Source of the DNA: Periglandula ipomoeae IasaF13
Lineage: Eukaryota > Ascomycota > Sordariomycetes > Hypocreales > Clavicipitaceae
DNA: 64,000 bases
Reading direction: 5' to 3'
NCBI GenBank assembly: GCA_000222875.2
Contig: AFRD01000105.1
Location: 1 to 64,000 of the forward strand
In this document: positions 22,297 to 32,697 of the stretch, one piece after another
How positions within the stretch are numbered: the first letter of the stretch is position 1
Layout: every line of letters begins with the position of its first letter
Position numbers and translations under genes: made by a program
The notes under the pieces: model-generated
The model's input: only the letters and a program-made list of their open reading frames with translations
Databases searched by the model: none
Told to the model about the DNA's origin: nothing

Positions 22297-24488
22297 CTAC
22301 TGTACACCTCTGAGCAAGAAATCATCACTCCCCTGCAGAGGAGACCTCCGTCTTGGTCGCGCGCGAGGATACTCCCTTCGTCCTCTCCACAATTTCGGCC
22401 TTCTTAGTCTTGACCTTGGCACGTCTCCCGACAAAGTAGACATGACATCGTCCTCCAGGACAGGCACATCGTCCACTGGATCCAGCAAGTCAATCTTCCT
22501 CGACACATCGTCTGGCAATGCCGCCGTGAACACAGCGTGAATATCTCCATGCGGCGAAAACCCCGTGAAATGCCACCCAAAAAGCCCGCCTCGCTTCTTC
22601 CCGGCTGCCTTCCACAGGCGGCGTCTTTCAAAAATGCTTATGGCAATGAGCAGCGGGCCATTGAGAACCCGAATCATGGCCACGTTGATCGTGTGGAAGA
22701 ATCGCGGCGAAACGAGCATCTTGAGTGGAAGAATAACGAGTAACGCAGCGATATTGAAAGGCGGAGGATACGCAAATAGGGAGTCGGACTTGACGCCCTC
22801 AAAAGTAAGCACTGTGCGACGAAATCGTATCTCGGCAGCTTCGTTGGCGACGATTTTGGAGAACGTATTCGTGAGGATAGCCACAAGGATAGTCAGAAAC
22901 AGCGTGTTGCCGAGAAAAGCAAAAGCAATCATGAGGGCCGGGTCCAAGAGCACGTTGAAGCGTACCGATTCTTCTATCCCCGTGCCGTCGAGCCCGAACC
23001 AGATCCATAGAAGCCATTTTCCAACAGTCTGCCAAGAGGGTGTCGCATCCTGCGGCTGCTGCCTTGTGTCGATGAGCCACATCAGAGAAAGCAAGAAGCC
23101 TAGAAAACACCATATGGCGAGAAAACTTAGCAACGTGAAGTCCTTCATCATGGCGTGGAGCGAGATGAAGACGATATTCTGGGGCATCACGTTGAACGCA
23201 ATGCGAGTGAGTAAAATAGGTGCCGCAATACATAGGATGTGAATCCCGTATCCGTTCGGAAATGCGCCGCCCAAGATATCGTAGACTCGAACGAGCACGT
23301 AAGCGGAGTAGATGACGATGAACGTCACGTCGAGAAAGGACCAGAGCATTTGAGAGTGCAGTTCCCATCCATGTTCAGTCACCGAAGCGAATTCCTGCAG
23401 AACCCATCCGGCAGTGTATACCACAAAAGCTGCCTCCCAGTGATTATACGGCCTGTGCTGATTCACCATGGTCATGACGTACAAGACCACCAGCACCATG
23501 AACTGTACCATCTCAATGAGCGCTCTTATTTCGGGGGATAATCAACCTTCTGTGATTGAGGATTCTCGACTCCCGCGGATCATATAGTTGCATGGGACGG
23601 TACTTGTAGTGGTCTGGTAGAATGTCCAGAAACGAGAGCGGCGTGTACACAATCTTGCCCCTATGAACGGCCTCGACGAGCCTCTGACACGCCGCGGAGC
23701 TGATGAACGCTTTGCTCTCTGACAGAATCGCCAGTTCCAATGCCGTGAGCTTCCTTTCGTGCCCGCCACGCTGCTGAATCGGCCATTGGGCATAGCGCCC
23801 CTCGCGCTCGACATCGTACGGTGCGCCGTGGAAAGGGTCAAACCCTTCGACAAGAATCTGCGCTAGGAGCAGGAGGCCTGCGTTGCCGGGGTTGTCTTCG
23901 TGGAAGCGGCGAATGACACGGGTGGCTACGAGTTCGCAAAGAATAGCTCGTGCTCGATTCACGCTCTGGGCTGCTAGGCCGGATTGCTCTTTGAGGAAGA
24001 AGACGCGGTTGGCGAGGAGACAATAGACTTGGTGGTTTTAGTATCACGGAACGAGTCAGTATTGGTAGCGACGGACTGAACAAACATACTAATGGATATG
24101 TCTTTTGTTTCGTACAGTCTGTCCACGAGTGGTCTCACGATGAGTGCATTCAAGCTCGGTTGCCGGAAATGATCCAGCGTATACGGATCATCTAGAGCAG
24201 AATGCCAAAGTCAGCAACGGACCTCTCATCCTATTCGAGTCATTATACATCAATTCGTACCAATACTAGCCAGAACCAGCCGTCTCACCCTGTCACACGT
24301 CAATATGTACTGAAAGACCCGTGAGAAAAGAAGAACAGGCATTTCCCAACATAGACATACCGATGGAGTGTCACATAGACTGACGGCGCACCAGGAGACT
24401 CTGTACCTTCCGGTGAAGGAATGTCTGCCTCTGGGTCCTGTGGAGGGATGCTGTCATTGTCGCTGAGCCAATCCTCGGGGGCGTCCAT
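22297..24488 (-). CDS. Yvc1-like TRP cation channel; one clear frameshift
   Basis: Exons 24488-24361, 24309-24261, 24191-24090 and 24027-22297. The protein has a cytosolic helical N-terminus (DPYTLDHFRQPSLNALIVRP, NRVFFLKEQSGLAAQ), then six or so membrane segments from VQFMVLVVLYVMTMV to NTLFLTILVAILTNTF, and a basic, Arg-rich tail. This is the architecture of fungal TRP-like channels related to yeast Yvc1, which release Ca2+ from the vacuole on hyperosmotic or stretch stimulus. Between LNHRRLIIPR and ALIEMVQFM the frame is broken by one extra base in the TTT at 23529-23531; no intron fits. The exon 1/exon 2 joint is also one base out of phase (a GG where GGG would restore it), so the N-terminal model is provisional. 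The rest is long and continuous. Confidence 0.75.
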
Positions 24489-25379
24489 ATTTCCATCAAT
24501 TGCAGATAATGACAGGAACCGAAACTCATTTTTTTTTTCTGTCAGTTCCCAAAAAAAGCACGATTCTATGTCTATATAGGTCTATTTAAGGTGTGAAACA
24601 AAGTTCCCAGGTGGCGTGGAGGGGTGGCCGGAGGGCAGGTAATTGTAAGAGGGGCGATCTCGGACCGTCGTCAGAAACGGCGGATGAGGCAAACTTGTGA
24701 GGTCCTAGGCAAGATATCTCCGGGGCGATCATTCTTACGATGGATTCATGCGCGTATGCGTTCCGGCATCGCCTGGGGAACTGATTCGCTGAGTCCGTTT
24801 ACAGACATTCAGCGGTGTCGCACAGTCCATTGTTAGCACGGGTATCGTGGTGTCGACACCACGAGAGATATGGACGTCTGAACATGCTCTCGGGGATGTC
24901 TTTTTTAGTCGCCGCGCGTTGACTCAAGAATTCCGCTGCGAGACGCATTGTTCTTTGATCATATGACGGCACCGGTTGTGTTACAATTGGGAAGTTGTGC
25001 TGTAAGTGCGGTGGCTCTTGGGTGCGCCAATTGGGTCCGTCGATGTAAGGGTACATCAGGTCGAGTGAATGGCTTGCAAAAGTATATGCATGAATACTTA
25101 TTGCAGCTAAAAGAAAATAAACTTGACGAGTAGCAATCTGATGAGGCTTTCCACTTTGTTCATGGGTAATGAAGCAGGACCCGTTTTGGTGCTATACAAT
25201 CGACTGTCTGCAGCCAGAACCGTCTGTCGCTCTCATGAGGCTTTCGGTTACACGGCCGAAATACAGGAGCGCTGGTACGTTTATTCATCAAAAATCAAGT
25301 CGAAGGGCAAGTTACACAACAAGGGTCGTTAAAACTGTGGATATGAGACAAAGATTCAGGGATTAAAAAAGAAAAGAAC
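24489..25379. other. Intergenic, no supported gene
   Basis: Promoter side of the TRP-channel gene on the left, downstream side of the tRNA gene on the right. No motif-bearing reading frame. Confidence 0.35.
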
Positions 25380-25386
25380 AAAAAAA
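25380..25386 (-). terminator. RNA polymerase III terminator (T7)
   Basis: Seven T residues on the minus strand, about 40 nt beyond the 3' end of the tRNA gene, the first run of four or more T in that direction. This fits a pol III stop signal. Confidence 0.5.
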
Positions 25387-25426
25387 GAATACAAGAACAC
25401 ATCTCAATCGTGTAACTTATAGGAAG

Positions 25427-25511
25427 AGCCCGATGTGGGGGTCGAACCCGCAACCTTGAGATTTCGTGTGCTCGTAAGAGTCTCACGCTCTACCGAGAGA
25501 GCTAACCGGGC
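25427..25511 (-). tRNA. tRNA-Lys (CUU) with a 12-nt intron
   Basis: An 85-nt cloverleaf read on the minus strand. The acceptor stem GCCCGGT pairs with ATCGGGC and is followed by U73, as in yeast tRNA-Lys(CUU). The D-stem is GCTC/GAGC and the anticodon stem is TGAGA/TCTCA. The loop reads CTCTTA + 12-nt intron (CGAGCACACGAA) + A, giving anticodon CUU with the intron at the canonical place after base 37. The B box GGTTCGACC is present. Two oddities: position 14 is T instead of the near-universal A that pairs with U8, and the T-stem has a C-A mismatch (GCGGG against CCCAC). The gene may still work or may be a decaying copy. Confidence 0.85.
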
Positions 25512-26589
25512 CGGATGAGGAAGTTCTCTACCGGGTGTGTCCTGGTTTGATGAAAGGGTTGTCGTTATTTTGCTTTATACACCTTTGGCCAAATCCTCTT
25601 TTTGTGGGAAAATTTTTCTCAGGCCAAAGCTTTGTGTGAGTGGAGATTGTGCGCGAGTTGTGATTTGGCCAGAGATAAAGTAGGTACGGCGGTTGAAAAA
25701 ACCTGTGGGTCCCCGTATCAGAGCGTCTTGTGTTCTGGAGCGGGCTGTACTGTAGTTGTTGTTGCCCATCATTTGCTAGTTCAAGCCCCTTCCCCACCTG
25801 GTCATCAGTAATAAACAAGGCATCACTCCCTTGAATATAATTCTGCATATCTTTCCTACTCGAGCGTTAAAGCAGAGCGATATTAAAGAGTAAGCGGCCA
25901 ATCGATCTATTCATTTGTTTGTAGAGATAGCAATAAACCTTGGAAGTGACTGCAAGAGACCCGCTTTTTACTACACAAAAATTGTTTTGGTGTAGTAAAA
26001 AGCGGGTCACTGCTATATATGTATAAATGAGGCTCACAACAGACCAGTTAGTGTTGGATGATTAGCACCGCGTTCCCTACAGGAATAGTAGTGGAAACGC
26101 CTTTTTGCGGTGAATCATGAGTACAGGCTTGAGTCTGTCGGACTCGAAACGGAACTGGGATTAGCTGGACCACAAAAAGGAACCCCTTGGGCTTGGACTT
26201 TTGTTCCTTCACCCGCTTGTGAAATATTATAGCTATCATTGAGAAAGGATCCCGTCTAGTTAAGGAGAGCAAGTGGCATGATACGTCATTTCAAGGATAC
26301 GACGTGCACTACTAGCAGGTAGGTTCCCGATGGCATCGAACACTCAATGTGATGGTGGGAACGGGTCAGAGGAAACGTGAGAATAAAATTCTATACCAAA
26401 GCATTACCAGCCCAACGTATCTATGTCATATCTCCATTATTCCCTTTTCATCTCGCAAACTTTCGACGGACGACACGCTGAGTTTTGCTCACGCGCGTCG
26501 AATTCCTTCTCTTCGAAGCAACCATACTATCCCGCGTTTCCTGGTCAGTCACTCCATACCTCTGAAGCTGGGTATACGGAAGGGTATTC
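25512..26589. other. Intergenic with hairpin element
   Basis: No supported gene. The 51-bp inverted repeat at 25958-26008 is the only structured element I see. Confidence 0.35.
25958..26008. repeat. 51-bp perfect inverted repeat (hairpin)
   Basis: Arms of 19 bp, 25958-25976 (GACCCGCTTTTTACTACAC) and 25990-26008, are exact reverse complements around a 13-nt AT-rich spacer. The right half begins GTTTTGGTGTAGTA, a 14-mer that recurs reverse-complemented at 45677-45690. It could be a solo end of a transposon or a small MITE; a pol II terminator is less likely because no gene ends here. Confidence 0.7.
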
Positions 26590-27438
26590 TTACCGATGAT
26601 ACAACTCAAGGCTACATGAGCCGTCGCCCAAGCCACTCAAACCAGCATCCTCCAGCTGCCGGTGGAGGGCTGCATGGCGAGGCGAGAGAGAAACTCGCAA
26701 TGACGCATCATTCAGCAGCGAACGGTTAGAAGAAAACGTTGACGAGACGGCTGATGGTGCGGTGGACCTAGACGACCAGGAGTCTGTCGACAGAACATCG
26801 TGGATGTTCGTGTCCGTACCGTCATCTGCAGCAAATGTCGAGATCGCGGGCATCTCACGGAAGTCTGCTCCGTCTCCCTGCAACCAATCTGCGCTGAGCA
26901 TCCCCGTGTTGGCATCCTTTCCGGCACCCGCAATTGGTAAACAGCCTCACGTGTCTAGTTGCACCACCGGCGGGGTTGTGTAACGTCCCTGAGAAGGAGC
27001 ATGTTGCTCCGTCGCACCTGCCATGCGCTTCTCCAGATCATTCTCATCGTTGAGATATGACTGAAGGGAAAAAGACATCTCAGGTGATGATGAGACAGTG
27101 CTTTCCACCATGGGAGGGACAGAGAACGGGGTTTCTACCCACGGGCCAACTTCGCCTGTTTGATGAAGGACCCGTGTTTCTTGGGGCACAAGGGGCAGCA
27201 ATGGTGCTTTCTCAGTTTCGAGGACTGCGATTGTGCTGCGAAGATGGTCGATGATCTTGATGGGACTATCAGATTATGCTCTGGTCAGCATCTCAAGTTC
27301 CTTCGACGTTCGGATATGAAGCATGCAGCGACGAACATCTTGTCATGGTCTCCCTTGACCGATCGAGTGGTACGCTCCTTTCCGGGAAACATTGTCGGCG
27401 CTGCCATAGATCCTGGGACTTTTGTGATACGCTATTCA
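26590..27438 (-). pseudogene. Possible broken gene, unknown protein
   Basis: Two minus-strand frames join cleanly through a 57-bp intron (26894-26950): one ends YTTPPVVQLDT, the other continues ADWLQGDGADFREMP to a stop at 26590. The joined product is Ser-rich and looks disordered. Going upstream the same frame reads as a plausible helical segment (KELEMLTRA, IKIIDHLRSTIAVLETEK) but is interrupted by TAA at 27274-27276 and TGA at 27343-27345, and TGA closes it at 27436-27438. I do not recognise the family. It could equally be a short real gene whose first exon I cannot place, or chance. Confidence 0.25.
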
Positions 27439-30400
27439 GAGGGATTTAGTGAGAGGCGGTCCCTAGACGAATGCCAGACGCCTTGACAGCTGTGAGAGAC
27501 AACAAGATGACAAGTCCTTTCGGCCAGCTGAGTGCAGTGAGTCTTGCTCTGCGGTAGAATGCTTATACAACGGTCTCGAGTTCGTTGTTGAAACGTCCTC
27601 ACTCTTGCTTTTAAGCTCGATAGTCTCGCATTATGGACGAGGAGGAAGAGGAGGTGGTGGGCGGCAGTTGTGCACTCCGGAAATAATGAGAGATGCCAAA
27701 ATAAGCAGCGACTCGTTTCTTTTGACACCAAATCAAGGAGGGACAGCCACTCCTTCACGGACGGGTGTGTGTGTGCACACTAACCGCATTCCCGGGTCCT
27801 GGTGTGTACCAGAGAGACGGCTGGCACCTGTCATTTCCATCCATCTCTCACTTTCTAGCTGGCGTGTTGCGCTACCAGGGTCGCTGAGCAGGGAAGGGGC
27901 ATCCATCAGCCGCTTTTTGGGAGTGAGAGGAAAAAGGTGACATTCGTCAGAGCCAATTTCCCGTATGGATCCGAAATAGATGTGTAGAAAGGCGTCCACT
28001 GAGCCGTGAGCGTGCCGCGTCAACGATGGACGCCTTTTCCGTAGTGCTGGGACAGTGGGCTGAGATTTGCACCGAGAGCTAGGCCAAAGCTCAGGAGAAG
28101 CAGAGGCTCCGAATTCCTTCATTGGCGCGAATGGGGATCGCCAGCCTTGTTGGGCCAGTTGCAGACGCCATGCCGTGTAAGTGCCATCAGCTCCATGTGC
28201 TCCTGTGCGCTTCAAGTGGGCTTGCAGAGCCTTGTTGTCTCTCGGCTGCAGGTCGACGTGCCCCTGTGCTTGTTTTCTCCTTTCCTTTCTCAAAAAAAGG
28301 CCGATGCAACATGTGGCATAGCTTCTGATTGGGAGGGAAACGGGGAGGGCCATCCAGTTAGAATGAGGTCGACCAGCGTAATGCACACTCCGAATCCTAG
28401 TGTCCCACGCAGTCGGTACACGCGGTTCGCTTCTTGCTCGCCCTCCATTCGAACATGAGGAACGCACCACGGTGTGGAAGCTCCCAAACTCCCGGGACGA
28501 TGGGGTTGGGCCTCCATCTCAGCCACTTGGGATCTTTCTTTCCGCCTCTCGTCGGCCTGTTTGATGTGATGGGCGCTGCTCCGGTGTCTTGGAGGAAGCA
28601 AGGTATTTCGTATCGATGCAAAAGGTGATGGGGCTATATCTACAACAGCAGAAAATGAACCTCATTGATCGAAGGAGAAGTGATCACTCGCATAGAACTG
28701 TAAAAAGAAAGAGTGACTCGCACACCTTCACGTGCATGCTTCTGATTTTGAGCCACTCAGATGCCGCGGAATCCAACTCCGAAAAATCGGCGGATGTCTG
28801 AGATGCGGGATTACGGTTCTCAGATTTTCCATAGATTACCGACGAAAAGTCAGACAAAGTACCGAAGCGTCCGTCATTTATCGGCAAAACTGGGAGGATG
28901 ATGTGAGTTTGAAGGCAGAGACAAGAAGTAAGAGTTGCCCTGCAGTGGTGGCATGAAGGGCGGTCTTGGAGCCCGTTCATCCAATGCACGGCATAAAATC
29001 GTTGTCCCGGTTTTGGGAGAAAAAGCTCCCGAAGGAGGACCGTTCTCCTCAGACGACATGACTGTTATCGGGAAAAAGTAAAACACAGCCCTCAGAATGG
29101 CACGAGGTTTGGAGAGCACAACGCGAGGGGAAGTGTGGCTGCCTGCATTAGGTTGTCTGCAGGGGCTGATTTAGATGCAAACACCACTTGACACGTCGCC
29201 TATTCCAGCAACACTATTTTATACGCATTTCCTTGTTAGTCATTAATACGCCTTGCCCATGAGCGATAGGGCTTGCCATTTTTCAATTTGCGCCTGGACG
29301 AATGTGAGTCTTAACCTGCCCCATTCCTGCTGTAAGCTTGATTGAGGAGTCGCCTTGTCGTCAAGAGGTCGCGCTCGTAGGTGTGGGAGAGCAAACTGCA
29401 TCGTCTGCCCGATAGCCGCTCTCTGCATATTTGGATGCCGGGCTGTGATGTGTTTTTAATCATGCAAATCGCATGCGCTGTGTCCAACGCCGTCTTCCCT
29501 CTCAAGCTTTTATTCAGTCTCGTATTGATGCGTAAACCCCATCTCTGACACGCTCAGGAGGCTTGTCATCTTGTTTTGGACAGTCTTGCTTCAACGATGG
29601 AGCTTCCCCAGTGACGCTTGTCCGCAGCTTTTCGGGAATGAGTCTTGACAAGAGCGCCATCGCTGCGACGGTTGCAATCACCAGATACCGAAACTCTGTC
29701 GGCACACCTCTTCTGAGGTCCTAGCCTCTCCGCTTCATCACATCGGTAGATAGAAACATGCGTACTGCTTGTCAGAATTAGCAAAAACCTCGCAAGAGTG
29801 AGTCCTGACGCGGTATGCATGATTCTCATGCGATATGCCGAGAAGCAAGGAGCATCGTAAATCTCCGAGTTGCCCCCGGTGACCCATCATATTATCCTCT
29901 CGTCTGTACGATCGTCGTCTTCATCAGCATGTATGAAATCAGGAGGTGAATGAATTGACACGTCAGTAGATGACCGACTCGTCAAGTCGAGAGCCAGATG
30001 GTCTCTAAACCCAGAAAACGTGTCGTATCAGGCCAAGGCTGTATAGGGCCGGCTGACCAGTGTCCATAACACAGATGTTCGCCATTGTTTTCTGACAAGA
30101 ATTGATGGGGATCTTTGAGGTGCCGCTTCCTGTGACTTTTGAAAGTGTATGGCCGTCATGTGTGGATATTCAACACGCAACTCCCATGAAATTCGAGATG
30201 AGATGCACTTGCACACTATTTTCTGCCAGCTATTCCCAGATTCCATTGATGAAGGATGTTCGGTATTAAGACGCCAAGGCTTCAAATATGGTGAAGCTTC
30301 TCTCGCAGACTGTAACTTGAGCCAATGCGTGCCGAATTCATATATGAGATGTGGACATTGGATTTCCGCCGTAGATCGCGCCCAACTAGGTGAGGCATCG

Positions 30401-31142
30401 AACTGGTCGGAGAATGAGGAATATATATGCTCGCCACTGCCAACATTGCATGTGCCATCTTGGAGCAAATTCGCGTCGTCAAGCAAACTTGGTCACGTAG
30501 GAGAGCCTATTGCAACGGACACTGATACTCAAAAGCAGAAGCAGTGCAGTGACGACACTCGGAAGCAAAGGAGTCGTGATGTCCGGAGACGCCGTCCAGC
30601 TTCGGACAGCGACCCGACAGCGAACCGGAGGAGTGATAGGCGCAAGGAAAGATCCATGGGCACGTCAGAACACGATTTGATCCATCTCACCTCAAACAAA
30701 TGGGCGCCACCCCCGTCGCCTGTCTCCATTCCGTGCAAGTTGGCACTGGAAGCGAGATCGGGTGGCGGGGCCGTTGGGCGGGTCGACAGGGGACTAGACG
30801 CTTCAGCAGTAAATACCAGGCAGCTTCAGGTGCCGGATTGGCCCTGGCCTGACCTGGAGTCTGGAGTCCGGTGAGTGTGCCAGTGTCCGTTGTCCACGGA
30901 GAATTCGGCAAGGGCGGAAACGACGTCATTTCAAAAGGCCGGATGCGATAGCAAAACGTCTGCTTCGATAACGCGCCGCTCACGCCATGGATCAAACCAG
31001 CCTGCCAGACTTTAAAACCGGCTCGCACCCCTCAATTTGCTGCCGATAAAATAAATCCTCCCGTCCGTGTCTGTGTCCTTGCCAATTCGCTTCGTTGTCC
31101 CAATAACACTGACCCAGCGACAGCCCAATTTCCATTTCCGCA
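27439..31142. other. Gene-poor region, 3.7 kb
   Basis: Contains a 245-codon minus-strand frame (27733-28470) and a 241-codon plus-strand frame (30149-30874), but neither has motifs, and overlapping frames on the other strand are also open. Their composition is low-complexity and basic. I see no RNA gene or long repeat. The last few hundred bases hold the promoter of the phosphate carrier gene. Confidence 0.35.
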
Positions 31143-32189
31143 ATGGCGTCCAAAACCAACGAGCTGCCAAACTTCACTCTCAGCGACTATGTCAAGTTCT
31201 TTGCTGCCGGCGCGCTGGCGGCCACATCTACGCATGCGGTAGGCCACGCCTTAATTTCCGCTCTCCCCAGTGCTGTTCTATGCTGTGCTTTCTGGTGATT
31301 GAATGTTGTTGGCACTAACTAGCTCTTTTCTACGCAGGCCGCAACGCCAATTGACGTCGTCAAGACGAGGATCCAAGTCGATGATGCCATGAAGGGCCCC
31401 AACATGGTCAAAGCGGCGCGCACCATTGTCGCAAACGAAGGCACATCCGCGTTGCTGACGGGCTTCGGCCCAACCGCCGTGGGCTACCTGGTGTAAGGTG
31501 GCGCCAAGTTCGCCGGCTACGAGTACTTCAAGAAGCAATATATTTCCCTGGTCGGTGGCCCAGAGAAGGCAGTCAACAGCCGCATGGCCATCTATCTGGG
31601 AGCCAGTGCGACGGCCGAGCTGTTCGCCGATGTCCTGCTGTGTCCGCTCGAGGCGACTCGAATTCGTCTGGTGTCGCAGCGAGGTTATGCCACCGGTCTG
31701 ACGTCCGGCTTTATGCGAATGGCACAAGAAGAGGGTTTCCGCGGGTTCTACTCGGGATTTGTGCCGCTGCTTTTCAAGCAAGTGCCTTTTGCGGTGGGAC
31801 AGTTCTCGGTCCACGAGGCTGTCAACGAAATTATCTACCGGGCCATGGGACCTGAGCGAAAAGCCAAGCTCACCAGTCTGGAATCTACCGGTGTCGAGCT
31901 GACGTCTGGCTTGGCCGCCGGTGCCGCGGCAGCTGTTTTGTCGCATCCCGCTGATACTTTGCTCTCCGCGATCAACAAAGGTGCCGGTGACAAGAGCCAG
32001 AGCGCCACGAGCAGAATGTTCCAACTTGCCAAGGAATTCGGTCCCAAGCGCTTGCTGTTGACGGGCCTCGGGCCCCGTCTTGTCATGACCTGCGCTTTGG
32101 TATCCGGTCAGTTCGTCATCTACGCGAAATGCAAAGAATTGACTGGCGCTCCACCAAGCATTGAGATTCACAAGGAAAAGGCGCTCTAA
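31143..32189 (+). pseudogene. Mitochondrial phosphate carrier (Mir1-type) with a premature stop
   Basis: Exons 31143-31238 and 31338-32189 with a 99-bp intron give 316 codons. The three carrier repeats are recognisable, with the signatures TPIDVVKTRIQ, CPLEATRIRLVSQ and HPADTLLSAINK, and FVPLLFKQVPF in the second repeat. This is the phosphate/H+ symporter of the inner mitochondrial membrane that supplies ATP synthase. In the first repeat, the segment that normally reads GYLVQGGAKFAGYEYFKK has TAA at 31494-31496 where the family has Gln (CAA). Everything on both sides stays in frame, so a single C-to-T change is the only defect. As written, translation stops after 84 residues. Because this carrier is essential for respiration, another copy must exist, or the base is a sequencing error. 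Confidence 0.9.
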
Positions 32190-32697
32190 GCGGTCGCGTG
32201 TCGGGAATGGAATTATTGGAGTTCGGAGTTTCTTGATTATTTATTAATGTAGACTTGCAAAGCATCGAGTCCGACTTTCAACGTATTGGCGCAAAAGTTG
32301 CTGATGTCGAAGGGGTGGCATGACGTCAGTTGGCGTAGGTAGGAGCTATGAGGTATAATTAGATATATACACCGGTTTTTGCACTCAGAAAGTGTCATGC
32401 CTTCGCCTACACATGCGGGTACAAATGGCAAGGCGGTTCGACCCCATATGCCAACAAAGCAGTTTGTTTACATAACCATTGGTCCAATCATACCCTCATG
32501 AATTATGTCACGACATTGTGTCCACGTCATCAATTAGCTGCTGACGGTTCGGGGAAACCACCGATTATCGGCGAAGAACCTTTCCTTTTTACAAATTCTG
32601 CTTGGTTGAGTATTTACAACGAATTGCACTGGTCACCTGACTCTGGACGAATTCTCTGGACATGATGTTTTACACCTTGAATGTCTGCGATGGAATC
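32190..32697. other. Convergent 3' intergenic region
   Basis: Lies between the ends of the phosphate carrier and F-box genes. AT-rich; no gene or tRNA found. A GGTTCGACCCC at about 32430 resembles a tRNA T-loop, but no stems can be formed. Confidence 0.4.

Noticed and set aside
27733..28470. 245-codon minus-strand frame
   Set aside because: No domain, low-complexity basic composition, and several long frames are open on the other strand in the same GC-rich stretch.
30149..30874. 241-codon plus-strand frame upstream of the phosphate carrier
   Set aside because: No motif; overlapped by a 152-codon minus-strand frame; ends in what looks like promoter sequence.
31278..32171. 297-codon minus-strand frame
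   Set aside because: Antisense shadow of the phosphate carrier; the carrier signatures are unmistakable on the plus strand.
32401..32460. tRNA-like GGTTCGACCCC
   Set aside because: No acceptor, D or anticodon stem can be formed around it.
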